A DNA stretch of 64,000 nt from Francisella halioticida (lineage in GTDB: Bacteria; Pseudomonadota; Gammaproteobacteria; Francisellales; Francisellaceae). Shown here one piece after another: positions 8,564 through 16,198 of this stretch (within the stretch, counting starts at the first letter, position 1; every line of letters starts with the position of its first letter). The stretch is taken from the NCBI RefSeq assembly GCF_002211785.1, contig NZ_CP022132.1, positions 1 to 64,000 on the forward strand. Reading direction: 5' to 3'. The translations under genes and the position numbers were made by a program. Under the pieces are notes generated by a model. The model was not told the origin of the DNA. It was given only the letters and a program-made list of their open reading frames with translations, and made no database searches.

Positions 8564-9425
8564 TGTTTAAAATATTTTAAATATAATTATTTATTATCTA
8601 ATAGACTTTTATACATTACAATTCGAACTCCATCAAAAATCAAAGAAGTATTACAAATTGATAAATCATGGCTGAAATACTTCGAAGCTCATAAAACAGA
8701 TATTAGAGATGTTGAGCTAGAAAACATGACTAATATTATGAGCTGTGGCTTACAGGTTAGAGGATATAAGCAATTTGTATGCCATACTAAAGGCTGTCAT
8801 CATACTAAGAAAATATGTTTTAGCTGTAACTGTAGATCATGTCCAACATATGGCAAAATGGCAATTGATAGATGGATAGAAGATATCAAAGATATATTTA
8901 CTGAGTGTAAGTATCAACATATTACTTTTACAATGCCTGATGTATTATGGCAAGTATTTAAAGACAATAGAGACAAACTTGGTGATTTATTCAAATGTGC
9001 TTGTGAGCCTTTACTAAAAACAGCAAAAGAAAAAGGCATAAAAGTCGGTATATTCTCAGCATTACATACTTATGGCAGACAACTGAATTGAAATACTCAT
9101 ATACATCTATCTGTTTCAATGGGTGGATTAACCAAAGATGGTAAGTGGAAAGATATTCGCTTTAGTAAAAATAAAATTATGCCTATGTGGAGATATGCTG
9201 TTATTAAGCTGATTAGATAAATTATTAATAATGGTTATGACAAAATATCAAAAAGCCTGACTAAAATTCAATATGAAAGACCATGGGTGGTACATTTTGA
9301 TAAGCCTACGGAACATTTTGAACATACTATCACATACATTGGAAGATATATCAAAAAACCACCTATAGCGATGTCTAAAATAAAAGAATATGATGGTAAT
9401 ACAATCAAATTTAGGTTTCTTAAAA
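8543..9425 (+). pseudogene. Second IS91-type transposase, broken by two stops and truncated
   Basis: The frame encodes an IS91-family HUH transposase related to, but clearly different from, the one at 11084-12103. It has the N-terminal zinc finger (CHTKGCHHTKKICFSCNCRSCP), HITFTMPDVLW, the HUH motif NTHIHLSV and the Y2 motif YIGRY. A TGA at 9089-9091 replaces the tryptophan of LNWNTH, and a TAA at 9218-9220 interrupts the frame again. The gene is then cut by the type C IS3 element at 9426, removing the C terminus. A stem-loop (GCCAAC-TGT-GTTGGC) near 8250, upstream, resembles the hairpin at the terIS end of the other IS91 copies. Confidence 0.8.
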
Positions 9426-9473
9426 TGATCATACCCTTCTATTTGGGACACTTAGGTGTTAAGAAAAGGAGAC

Positions 9474-9764
9474 AAGATGAGATATACAAAAGAGTTTAAA
9501 GATGAAGCTGTTAAATTATGTTTACAACCAGATGCAAATAGACGAGAAATAGCAGATAACTTAGGGGTTAAATATAAAACCATTTGCAGTTGGATATCCA
9601 AAGCCATGTCAAACTCTCAGAAAGAAATAAAGATAGATTATAAAACGCAGTACCAGCAACTATCTTTTGAAAATACTGATTTGAAGAAAAAACTCAAACA
9701 GGCAGAAACAGAGCGTGAAATACTAAAAAAGGCAGCAGCGTACTTTGCAAAGCAAAATCTGTAA
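9474..9764 (+). CDS. IS3-family transposase OrfA (type C)
   Basis: This OrfA, starting MRYTKEFKDEAVKLC, has a helix-turn-helix and a C-terminal coiled coil, and differs at only a few residues from the copy at 4327-4617. AAGGAGAC precedes the ATG at 9474; a start at 9456 is possible but lacks such a site. In IS3 elements OrfA normally acts with OrfB through a frameshifted fusion, but the orfB here is defective. Confidence 0.82.
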   Translation, partial: KMRYTKEFKDEAVKLCLQPDANRREIADNLGVKYKTICSWISKAMSNSQKEIKIDYKTQYQQLSFENTDLKKKLKQAETEREILKKAAAYFAKQNL

Positions 9765-9796
9765 GGTACGCCTTTATTAAGGAGCATTATAAAGTT

Positions 9797-10513
9797 ATGC
9801 CAGTAACAACACTATGTAAATCTTTGAATGTGAGCACATCTTCATATTACAGATGGATTCATAAACCTATAGGTAAAAGGCAATGCTGAACTAGATGATG
9901 CTATTTTAATGAACATAAATCTAGATATGGAAGTGTTAGGATATACAAAGAGCTTAAAGATATGGGTTGGAAAGTTACTCAACCTAGAGTATCTAAACGT
10001 ATGAAATTACTTGGTTTACATGCTAAAGCGGCTCGTAAGCATAAGAAAACTACAGATTCTAACCACAACAAACATGTTTATGATAATTTATTAGAACAAA
10101 ACTTCACTGCTTTATCTGTAAATCATAGGTGGGTTACAGATATAACTTATGTACCTACACAAGAGGGGTGGCTGTATCTTTGTGTGATTATACACTCTGA
10201 TAAATGGTCACAGTACTGTAGCAAACAATATCAAGACATTATTAAAGAACACTGGCTACTATCAAGTATGAGCTCTAAAGGATGCTGTTACGATAATGCT
10301 GCTTGTGAAAGTTTCTTTGGAACTTTAAAAGTAGAGTTAGTACATGATGAAAGCTATAAAACTAGAGAAGAAGCTAAACTATCAATATTTGAATATATTG
10401 AAGTTTACTATAATACAAAAAGGAGACATTCTACAATAAATTATATGACTCCATATCAATTTGAATATATAATGGAAAATGAAGTAGTAAACTGTCCCAA
10501 ATTGACGGGGTAG
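9797..10513 (+). pseudogene. IS3-family transposase OrfB (type C), frameshifted and deleted
   Basis: OrfB should carry the DDE integrase core. The start (MPVTTLCKSLNVSTSSYYRW) is followed by frame disruptions near 9885-9920; the rest is open from about 9962. The first catalytic aspartate (WVTDITYV) and the second (HSDKWSQYCS) are only 20 residues apart, whereas the intact type A OrfB in this window has about 60. So about 40 residues of the core are missing. The glutamate region (CESFFGTLK) is present. The same core deletion occurs in the copy at 50668. Confidence 0.85.
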
Positions 10514-10541
10514 ATCATATTTATTATCTTGTAAAAAATTC

Positions 10542-10888
10542 ATGTCAAGGGTAAAGAGAAAGGCATCGCATACAGTATTTAATCTGCGAGTGCATATAGT
10601 TTGGATTACGAAATATTGTTACAAAGTATTGAATGGAGCAATAGGAGTTAGAATAAGAGAGCTTATTCGTCAATACTGTTGTGAAAATGACATTTAGATA
10701 TTAAAAGGAGTGGTGAGTAAAGATCATGTACATTTGTATGTATCTTATCCACCACATGTATCAATTAGTAATATGGTCAAAAGAATCAAGGGAATGACCT
10801 CAAGGAAAATTCAGCAGGAACATCCTGAATTGAATCAGAGATATTGGGGTAAGCACTTTTGGGCAGTTGGTTATGGATGCTTTAGTTC
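10542..10888 (+). pseudogene. IS200/IS605 TnpA, 5' part, interrupted by IS91
   Basis: This is the first part of a Y1 transposase: MSRVKRKASHTVFNLRVHIVW, then the HUH motif DHVHLYVSYPP, MVKRIKGMTSR and RYWGKHFWAVGYGCFSS. A TAG at 10695-10697 breaks the frame where related proteins have glutamate (DIEILKG). The gene is then interrupted by the IS91-like element and resumes at 12312-12399. The two pieces together are exactly 435 bases (144 codons plus stop), the normal length for IS200 TnpA, and the joined frame continues as SSGEVTDKII. Confidence 0.85.
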
Positions 10889-10932
10889 ATGAATAGCGAT
10901 TTCGATATTGATGAATAGCGATTTCGATATTG
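10889..10932. repeat. Tandem duplication of the IS91-like oriIS end
   Basis: A 22-base unit starting ATGAATAGCGATTTCG occurs twice in a row, at 10889-10910 and 10911-10932. The second is the end of the IS91-like element. The base next to the first copy completes GTTC (GAAC on the other strand), the tetranucleotide that IS91 targets. Copy 1 at 2828 has only one unit. Confidence 0.75.
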
Positions 10933-12311
10933 CGTAAAAAATGCTGAAAAATCCAAATTTCAGATAATCAAAAAATGACAAAACTCATATGCTCACAAAA
11001 ATACACTTATCATAGTTATTTGATACTAAAATAAAGTTATTCTTAACCAATTCCATATTCCAGACGAATTAATCCCTGTAGTGCTAAATAATTCGTTTTC
11101 TTTTTGCCAGATGTTCATGGTGATTCATAAAATCTTTTGAGCTCAATCCAATTACAGTACCTGTGAGTAGTAGTTGCGAACCACACAATATGCATTCTAA
11201 AGGATCAACAGTAAAAGATTTTTTGTACAGCTCAGCCCATTTGGTTTTAGTGGTAGCTTTAGGATCTTGCTTAAATATCTGATATATCTTCGGCAACAAT
11301 TTACCTCTAACACAGTTTGCGAGAAAGCCGAAGTATCTGATGAGTCTAAATCCTTTGGGAGGTATATGCTGAGTAAATCTATCTAAGAAATCATTCATAT
11401 CTAGAGTTTCATTTTTGAATTTAGATATTTTGTGATCTAAATATCTAAATGTAACTTCTTTACCATCATAATGCTTTAAGCGAGACATTGATATAGGTGG
11501 TCTTCGGATATATCTACCAAGATATGCTATTGTGTTTTTTGGATTATTTGTAGGCTCTGCAAAATGTATAACCCACTGTTTATTAAACTGTTCGTCAATT
11601 TCAGTTTGTGTAAGATGCTCTCTGAGTAAGTTTAAAACTCTATATCGCCACATAGGCATAATCACCTTTTTTACAAACCTAATTTTCTTCCAAACATTTT
11701 TATCATTAATACCGCCCATAGTTACTGACATGTGTAGATGAGTATTCCAATTAAGAGCTCTACCAAAAGTATGGATAGCCATAAACATCCCAATACGAAT
11801 ACCTTTTTGTTTCTTGGCAATTTCATTGAAAATATCGCCAGCTATCTTTGGAAGTTTGTTAAGAAGTTTCCAATCTTTGAATAATGGCCATAAAGTATCA
11901 GGCATTGTTAGAGTTATATGTTGCCAGTCACAATTAGGCAAAGTTTCTAATTGCTCATTAATCCAATCGTTGGTTGGTTTAACTCCACATGTTTGACAAT
12001 ATCTACATGAGCAACTATGAGTGACATTCTTGGAGTGTAAGCATTTGGGGTTAGAGCAGCTGTAGTGATGAAAACCTCTGGCACGGATGCCACAGCTAAG
12101 CATCTTAACTATTGTCTCAACTACCTCAGTTCTGATGATATCTTTATATGTTTGATAATAATCCCACCAAGCATTTTTATACTGCAGTAGCTCTTGGATT
12201 TTAGTTGGTGTTCTAATTGGTCAAATATAAATCAAACGAAGTTGATTTATATTGTATCAAAAAACCCTAGTTTGGTTAAGATTTAAGTTACCAACGCAGT
12301 TGGTTACCTTG
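10911..12311 (-). mobile_element. IS91-like rolling-circle element, copy 2
   Basis: This is a 1401-base element with an open transposase gene. One end is the presumed oriIS (10911) and the other carries a hairpin at 12287-12307 before the final CTTG. It is inserted in the tnpA gene of an IS200/IS605 element; removing 10889-12311 restores the tnpA frame exactly. The target next to oriIS is GAAC on the element's strand, as in known IS91 insertions, and there is no target duplication. Confidence 0.82.
11084..12103 (-). CDS. IS91-family rolling-circle transposase
   Basis: This 339-residue HUH transposase has an N-terminal zinc-binding region (CSNPKCLHSKN then CSCRYCQTCG), the HUH motif in NWNTHLHMSV, the tyrosine pair of YLGRYIRRPP and a C-terminal zinc pair (CILCGS). 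It would nick single-stranded DNA at oriIS and move the element by rolling-circle replication. Homology to the other IS91-type gene (8543) extends about 45 codons upstream of this ATG (IRTPTKIQELLQ to IIRTEVVETIVK) in the same frame, but a TGA lies just before and no standard start codon is visible. The protein may therefore lack its native N terminus. Confidence 0.85.
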   Translation of the reverse strand: MLSCGIRARGFHHYSCSNPKCLHSKNVTHSCSCRYCQTCGVKPTNDWINEQLETLPNCDWQHITLTMPDTLWPLFKDWKLLNKLPKIAGDIFNEIAKKQKGIRIGMFMAIHTFGRALNWNTHLHMSVTMGGINDKNVWKKIRFVKKVIMPMWRYRVLNLLREHLTQTEIDEQFNKQWVIHFAEPTNNPKNTIAYLGRYIRRPPISMSRLKHYDGKEVTFRYLDHKISKFKNETLDMNDFLDRFTQHIPPKGFRLIRYFGFLANCVRGKLLPKIYQIFKQDPKATTKTKWAELYKKSFTVDPLECILCGSQLLLTGTVIGLSSKDFMNHHEHLAKRKRII

Positions 12312-12399
12312 AGGAGAAGTTACAGATAAGATAATCCAAAACTATTTGGAGAATCATGATATTAAGTACGATAGTGACGATAACTTTATAGTTGAGTAA
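12312..12399 (+). pseudogene. IS200/IS605 TnpA, 3' part
   Basis: This is the continuation of the tnpA gene begun at 10542. Joined to the 5' part it reads GEVTDKIIQNYLENHD and ends FIVE. The tyrosine of QNYLE is at the position of the catalytic tyrosine of Y1 transposases. It is separated from its first part by the IS91-like insertion. Confidence 0.8.
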
Positions 12400-12480
12400 C
12401 AGCATTAATCGTCTTTAGACGAAACAGCGACTTTCAGTCGCCACCCAACCCCTGTAATTTATTGCAGGGTGGTTGAGTTG
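12400..12480. other. Hairpin cluster at the end of the IS200/IS605 element
   Basis: Three inverted repeats follow tnpA: CGTCT-TT-AGACG at 12410-12421, GCGACT-TTC-AGTCGC at 12427-12441 and a longer imperfect one (CCAACCCCTG with CAGGGTGGTTG) at about 12443-12478. Subterminal hairpins are the recognition sites of IS200/IS605 TnpA, so this is probably the right end of the element. The last hairpin could also act as a terminator. Confidence 0.55.
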
Positions 12481-12526
12481 TGTTGGGATTGGTATTACAC
12501 TTTAATACTAAATGAAAATCAGTTAA

Positions 12527-13021
12527 CTATTGTGTTGGAGATACTCCAGTATCAACAAAAATCTGTTGCTGTATTTTAGTGAACGCATTTTTATATGCTT
12601 GAGGATCTTCAACTGCTGCTGATGATGTAATAGGTGATCCCATGCCTCCATCTGAATTTGTATTTTGATCAATTTTGTGTAGAACAAAATTTATTCGAAT
12701 ACTAGAATCTTTCTTAGATTGTCTGTATTTGATGAATGCAGAGGCTTCAGTGTACTTTGAATTTCCCCAAAAATCTGCACTTTGAGTGCTTTTAGCTGTA
12801 ATGATTCCTGTATCAAAATTGGCATTTTTGACAATATACCCAAGGTTTTGCATAACTGTAACCGTAGAATCAAATGCTGTACGCTTATCTATATTAAATG
12901 TTTTTGTTTGCATAAGTTGTATTTGCAATGGAGTTAACGGAGGTTTTGTTGGTGGCATACTGCAACTAGATAAAAGTGTTGCAGAAATTAACATAATAGA
13001 CCCTAGTGTTTTTTTTAACAT
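12527..13021 (-). CDS. Predicted lipoprotein of unknown function
   Basis: The 164-residue product has a lipoprotein signal peptide, MLKKTLGSIMLISATLLSSC, with the lipobox LSSC at its end, so it is probably anchored in a membrane. The mature part contains a segment (DKRTAFDSTVTVMQNLGYIV, then FDTGIITAKS) typical of small Francisella lipoproteins with alternating strands and helices; it is loosely like the DUF3568 family encoded at 40266-41911. I assign no function. It lies 12 bases downstream of another lipoprotein gene, and the two are probably one transcription unit. The downstream side is mobile DNA. Confidence 0.75.
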   Translation of the reverse strand: MLKKTLGSIMLISATLLSSCSMPPTKPPLTPLQIQLMQTKTFNIDKRTAFDSTVTVMQNLGYIVKNANFDTGIITAKSTQSADFWGNSKYTEASAFIKYRQSKKDSSIRINFVLHKIDQNTNSDGGMGSPITSSAAVEDPQAYKNAFTKIQQQIFVDTGVSPTQ

Positions 13022-13033
13022 TTTTCCTACCTT

Positions 13034-13432
13034 CTAGAAATTTGTTGATAATGATTTAAAGTCTGAAACAGTATCATCTTTAAAAGTTATAATTATAGTC
13101 ATTGTTTTTTGTGACTCTATGAAGCTATTTTTTTGAGAGGAGCTTCCTGCCAATATAAGTGTCCAAAATCCATTTTTACTTGAATTTTTTTGCATAGTAG
13201 CATTTGTTTGATATGTCCATACAGAATCTCCATCTGCATTTTGTGTTACGATGTTTGGAGACCCGAATGAATAGATCACTTGATCCTTTGTTGTAATTCC
13301 TTTTTTTAAGGTTAAAGAAACATTGCCAGATGTATAGGGGGTTTTGGGGAATTCTTGTGGTTCTTTTACACTACAAGATCCTAGTATCGCGGTTAATCCA
13401 ACTAAGGATATTATTAGTTTACTTTTCTTCAT
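13034..13432 (-). CDS. BamE/SmpA-like lipoprotein
   Basis: The 132-residue protein has a lipoprotein signal peptide ending in the lipobox ILGSC (MKKSKLIISLVGLTAILGSC). The mature part has the SmpA/OmlA-like pattern: KGITTKDQVIYSFGSPNIV, then DGDSVWTYQ and a late strand TMTIIITFKDDTVSDF. BamE-type domains are found in outer-membrane assembly lipoproteins, but the fold is shared by several unrelated lipoproteins, so BamE itself is not claimed. It is the first gene of a two-lipoprotein unit; the region upstream (13433-13496) should hold its promoter. Confidence 0.7.
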   Translation of the reverse strand: MKKSKLIISLVGLTAILGSCSVKEPQEFPKTPYTSGNVSLTLKKGITTKDQVIYSFGSPNIVTQNADGDSVWTYQTNATMQKNSSKNGFWTLILAGSSSQKNSFIESQKTMTIIITFKDDTVSDFKSLSTNF

Positions 13433-13496
13433 TTTGTGTCATAACTATGATCATTTAGAATGATGGATTCTGCCACAAAATGAAGAAAAGTCAAGT

Positions 13497-13688
13497 ATGT
13501 TTATAGCGTATTGTAACCCCACTTACAAAAAGCACAAAGAATTTTGCACTCCAAATACGACAAATTATTTTGATGGAGGTAAGTTCTCAGATTTGAAAAA
13601 TAGAATTAGAGTCCATAGGGGTTTATCTAAACAACTGAAGAAAAAACTAGTTGATTACTTTTTAGTAAATAATGGGGAAAAGTACTAA
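13497..13688 (+). pseudogene. Possible transposase C-terminal fragment
   Basis: The frame of 63 codons includes TTNYFDGGKFSDLKNRIRVH, followed by RGLSKQLKKKLVDYFL. The pattern of an N-x-x-D/E-G-x-F stretch, LK, a basic H-R-G and a final helix is like the end of some DDE transposases, where the glutamate/aspartate belongs to the catalytic triad. No upstream coding sequence for the rest of such a protein is present. The identification is by general resemblance only; it may instead be an unrelated small gene. Confidence 0.3.
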
Positions 13689-13835
13689 ATTACAAACCAA
13701 TTTTTGCGATTAGCTCTGTCTTTATTTACGTATTTTAACTGATAGTATGCAAAGTATTTACTATTATAATGGTTGGATAGTTAAGAACGATAATAATATA
13801 TGAGCGTGTCTAACAATTAAAAGGAAGTAATAAAT

Positions 13836-14071
13836 ATGATGGATTATTTAGAACAGAATTTAGCTAATACTTCTAATTCGTTATCCTCACAATCTATACA
13901 ACTAGAAATTATTCCTTTTGATAATAAACTAAATCTTCAAAAAGATAAATCGATAGAAATCAACTCATATTATGTTGAAAGTTTGAAATTGAATCTACTT
14001 GCAAATGGTTTTTCAGGGGTGGTTAATTTTATATCTCCATATCAAACTGAGCATGATGAAAATCTAATAAA
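13836..14071 (+). pseudogene. 5' half of an unknown gene split by type A IS3
   Basis: About 78 codons starting MMDYLEQNLANTSNSL precede the IS3 insertion; an AAGGAAG ribosome-binding site is present upstream. The protein is hydrophilic, then has alternating strands (SYYVESLKLNLLANGFSGVV). The frame continues 58 bases into the IS before stopping. Joining this end to the sequence after the second type A copy (39626) gives an unbroken frame reading ENLI, K/N, KLSLSQSRLINK to a stop at 40064, about 220 residues in all. AAA flanks both IS junctions. I do not know the function. Confidence 0.5.
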
Positions 14072-14159
14072 TATAATGTTCCCAGAAAAAGCTACTGATT
14101 TTAGAAAGATTTTTATTCCTAGATGTTAAACTTAACTAGATAAATTAGGAAATAGATAA

Positions 14160-14438
14160 ATGAGTAAAAAAAGAGTAACGTATACAGCTGATTTTAAAGC
14201 TAAAGTAATTATAGAATTGCTAGAAGGCGATATGACAGTTAATGAGATAGCAAGTAAGTATGATTTACTTCCTAAAAACGTGCACAATTGGAAGCAGCAA
14301 TTTTTATCTAATGCTTGCTTAGCATTTGATAAAAGCTCTGTTGTTAAGGAGTATAAGCAGGAAATAGATGAGCTTAGAAAAGATAAAGATGCAACAAGTA
14401 AAGAACTAGGCGAGGTAATAGTAGAGAGGGATTTTTAA
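14160..14438 (+). CDS. IS3-family transposase OrfA (type A)
   Basis: The 92-residue OrfA has an N-terminal helix-turn-helix (TVNEIASKYDLLPKNVHNWK) and a C-terminal coiled coil (EYKQEIDELRKDKDATSKEL). It would bind the element ends and dimerise. Its stop codon is immediately followed by the ATG of orfB (TTTTTAAATGGG), so orfB expression is probably by reinitiation or by slippage on the T run. The other copy of this gene (38399) has a nonsense mutation, making this the only intact OrfA of the type in the window. Confidence 0.88.
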   Translation: MSKKRVTYTADFKAKVIIELLEGDMTVNEIASKYDLLPKNVHNWKQQFLSNACLAFDKSSVVKEYKQEIDELRKDKDATSKELGEVIVERDF

Positions 14439-15329
14439 ATGGGAAAGCTAAAAAGCTTGGTATCATCAAATGATAGAGTAAACTCTGTAGATACTAAGCT
14501 AGAATTATCTTTAAATAATCAGCTTAAACTATTATCTGTATCTAAGAGTGTGTACTATTATACACCAATATCAAAATTTAGTAGTAATGATGATATTAGA
14601 CTATTAAATGCAATAGATTTGATACATACTAAACATCCATATTATGGTACGAGAAGGCTAGTAAAGTTGCTAAATAGATTAGGATTTCTAGCTGGAAGGA
14701 AGCTAATCAAAAGTGCTATGGAATTCATGGGTATTAAGGCATTGTATCCTAAAAAAAAGACAACTGTCATTAATAAGCAACACAAGAAATATCCATACTT
14801 ACTTAATGTATTTAAAAATGAGACGAATCAGGTTGTTATAGATAAAGCTAATAAGGTATGGAGTGCTGATATCACGTATATTAGACTAGAATGTGGGTAT
14901 GCATATTTAGCAGCCATAATAGATTGGCATAGCAAGAAAATACTAGCTTGGAAGATTTCTAATACTATGGATACACATCTAACAACTAGTGTGTTAAAAG
15001 AAGCGTTATTTAAATATGGTAAACCTGATATCTTTAACTCTGATCAAGGAACTCAATATACAGCAAAAGAGCATATTAAAATATTATCTGATAATAAAAT
15101 AAATAAATCTATGGATGCTAAAGGAAGATCTATAGATAATATTGCAATTGAGAGATTTTGGAGAACACTGAAATATGAAAATGTTTATCCGGCATCATAT
15201 ATAACTATGAAAGAGGCTAAAGTAGGTATCAAAGAATATATTGATATTTACAACAATGAAAGACTACATTCTAGTATTGGATATATGACTCCTGATGAAG
15301 TATATTCTGGTATTTTAGATGCTGCATAA
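14439..15329 (+). CDS. IS3-family transposase OrfB (type A)
   Basis: The 296-residue OrfB carries the rve integrase core. The catalytic residues are visible in WSADITYIRL (D), NSDQGTQYT (D) and IERFWRTLKYE (E), with the usual spacing of about 60 residues between the two aspartates. An N-terminal HTH_21-like stretch (HPYYGTRRLVKLLNR) precedes the core. It is full length. It differs from the copy at 38678 by one visible residue (KINKSMD against KINISMD), showing recent duplication. Confidence 0.92.
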   Translation: MGKLKSLVSSNDRVNSVDTKLELSLNNQLKLLSVSKSVYYYTPISKFSSNDDIRLLNAIDLIHTKHPYYGTRRLVKLLNRLGFLAGRKLIKSAMEFMGIKALYPKKKTTVINKQHKKYPYLLNVFKNETNQVVIDKANKVWSADITYIRLECGYAYLAAIIDWHSKKILAWKISNTMDTHLTTSVLKEALFKYGKPDIFNSDQGTQYTAKEHIKILSDNKINKSMDAKGRSIDNIAIERFWRTLKYENVYPASYITMKEAKVGIKEYIDIYNNERLHSSIGYMTPDEVYSGILDAA

Positions 15330-15386
15330 AAGCAAGGAATAAAAATATTTTATAAAGTGGTATTGAATAACAGGGACAGTTTAGAT

Positions 15387-15470
15387 TATTAACTATCTGA
15401 TAAACGAGAAGCTGTTAAGATAAAACTAGCAAACCAACAAAAAATAGAGAAAGTTAACAGCAAAGATGTA
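15387..15470 (+). pseudogene. Short 3' gene remnant after IS3
   Basis: Right after the IS3 element there is a frame of about 26 codons ending at a TAG near 15470 (LSDKREAVKIKLANQQKIEK). It has no start codon and is rich in lysine and glutamine. It looks like the last piece of a coiled-coil-type protein cut by the insertion; its identity is unknown. Confidence 0.3.
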
Positions 15471-15639
15471 TAGTTTTACTTATTTTAGATTTATATATTC
15501 TTCTGGAAGAATATCGCTTTGTATATTCAAACTCCTTTTCAGAAATTATATTAACATCATCAACCCAGCTATAAATAATACTAGGGTACGCTACTGAATC
15601 ATTTTGCTTATCTATAACCATGAGTCTAACTTTAGGCAC
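15454..15639 (-). CDS. Small hypothetical protein coupled to the hydrogenase protease gene
   Basis: This 61-residue protein starts at a GTG (MPKVRLMVIDKQNDSVAYPS) four bases after the stop of the maturation protease gene, with AGGAG overlapping that stop. The spacing suggests translational coupling and membership of the hydrogenase operon. The product is basic toward its end and has two terminal cysteines (HLCC). I do not recognise the family. Its position as the last gene of a hydrogenase cluster makes an accessory role possible, but nothing in the sequence shows one. Confidence 0.5.
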   Translation of the reverse strand: MPKVRLMVIDKQNDSVAYPSIIYSWVDDVNIISEKEFEYTKRYSSRRIYKSKISKTIHLCC

Positions 15640-15643
15640 ATTT

Positions 15644-16108
15644 TTAATCTCCTAAGTTATTAAGTAATTTTGTAACAAAAGTATCTATAGCTTTCTTAAC
15701 AATATCAGAAATAATATCATCTTTCTCAAAGATTCTTAGGCCTTCAACTCCATAAAATTCAACATTACTAATATCCATACCAATAGCATCAGCTAATGCT
15801 AAAGATTGTGCAACTCCGAGACTATGTGAGGATAAAAAACCATTAAAGCTTAGAATATCTTTAGCTTTGAAATAGAACTCTGTTCCAGGTGCAACTTTTG
15901 CATATACAGCATCTATTAGTATAACTTTGTTATAGTCACTATTCAAATAGGTCAGTAAATTTAACCCGGGCCTATCAGCACTTTCTACGATGATATTTTG
16001 TATATTTTTTTCTTTTACAATTCCAGAAAGTTTATCTGCTACAAACCAACCAAATTGATCATCTGCAAAAGGAGATCCTATGCCAAGTATTAGAGTTCTT
16101 TGTTTCAT
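15644..16108 (-). CDS. [NiFe] hydrogenase maturation endopeptidase (HyaD/HoxM family)
   Basis: This 154-residue protease removes the short C-terminal tail of the hydrogenase large subunit after nickel insertion. Family motifs are present: GIGSPFADDQFGW near the N terminus with the first nickel-sensing acid, VILIDAVYA with the second acid, and SSHSLGVAQSLALA with the histidine. It probably acts on the large subunit encoded at 17247, whose tail follows the DPCxxCxxH motif. The gene lies 90 bases downstream of the nickel permease gene and is followed at once by a small coupled gene. Confidence 0.9.
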   Translation of the reverse strand: MKQRTLILGIGSPFADDQFGWFVADKLSGIVKEKNIQNIIVESADRPGLNLLTYLNSDYNKVILIDAVYAKVAPGTEFYFKAKDILSFNGFLSSHSLGVAQSLALADAIGMDISNVEFYGVEGLRIFEKDDIISDIVKKAIDTFVTKLLNNLGD

Positions 16109-16198
16109 TTTTCACCTTTATGCTAAGTATATTTCCGTAGGGATAGTATATTGAGCTGTCCAGAAAAAGACAGATGAAAGATCTATCACTATAAAACA

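Larger units (their letters stand above)
9426..10517 (+). mobile_element. Type C IS3-family element with internal deletion
   Basis: Terminal inverted repeats bound the element: TGATCATACCCTTCTATTTG at the left and, read inward from the right, TGATCTACCCCGTCAATTTG. It contains orfA and a damaged orfB, is 1092 bases long, and is inserted in the second IS91-type transposase pseudogene. It has lost part of the catalytic domain, so it cannot move by itself. Confidence 0.82.
14072..15386 (+). mobile_element. Type A IS3-family element, copy 1
   Basis: This copy matches 38311-39625 almost base for base over 1315 bases. The core runs from TGTTCCC (14077) to GGGACA (15378), an imperfect inverted repeat, and shared bases extend slightly further on each side. 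It carries orfA and orfB, both open, so this copy may be active. Confidence 0.85.

Noticed and set aside
9089-9091. TGA read as tryptophan or selenocysteine in the IS91-type transposase
   Set aside because: A second in-frame TAA follows at 9218 and the gene is truncated, so ordinary decay is the simpler reading.
12400-12480. CRISPR-like array from repeated hairpins
   Set aside because: The three hairpins differ in sequence and there are no regular spacers; they fit an IS200/IS605 end.
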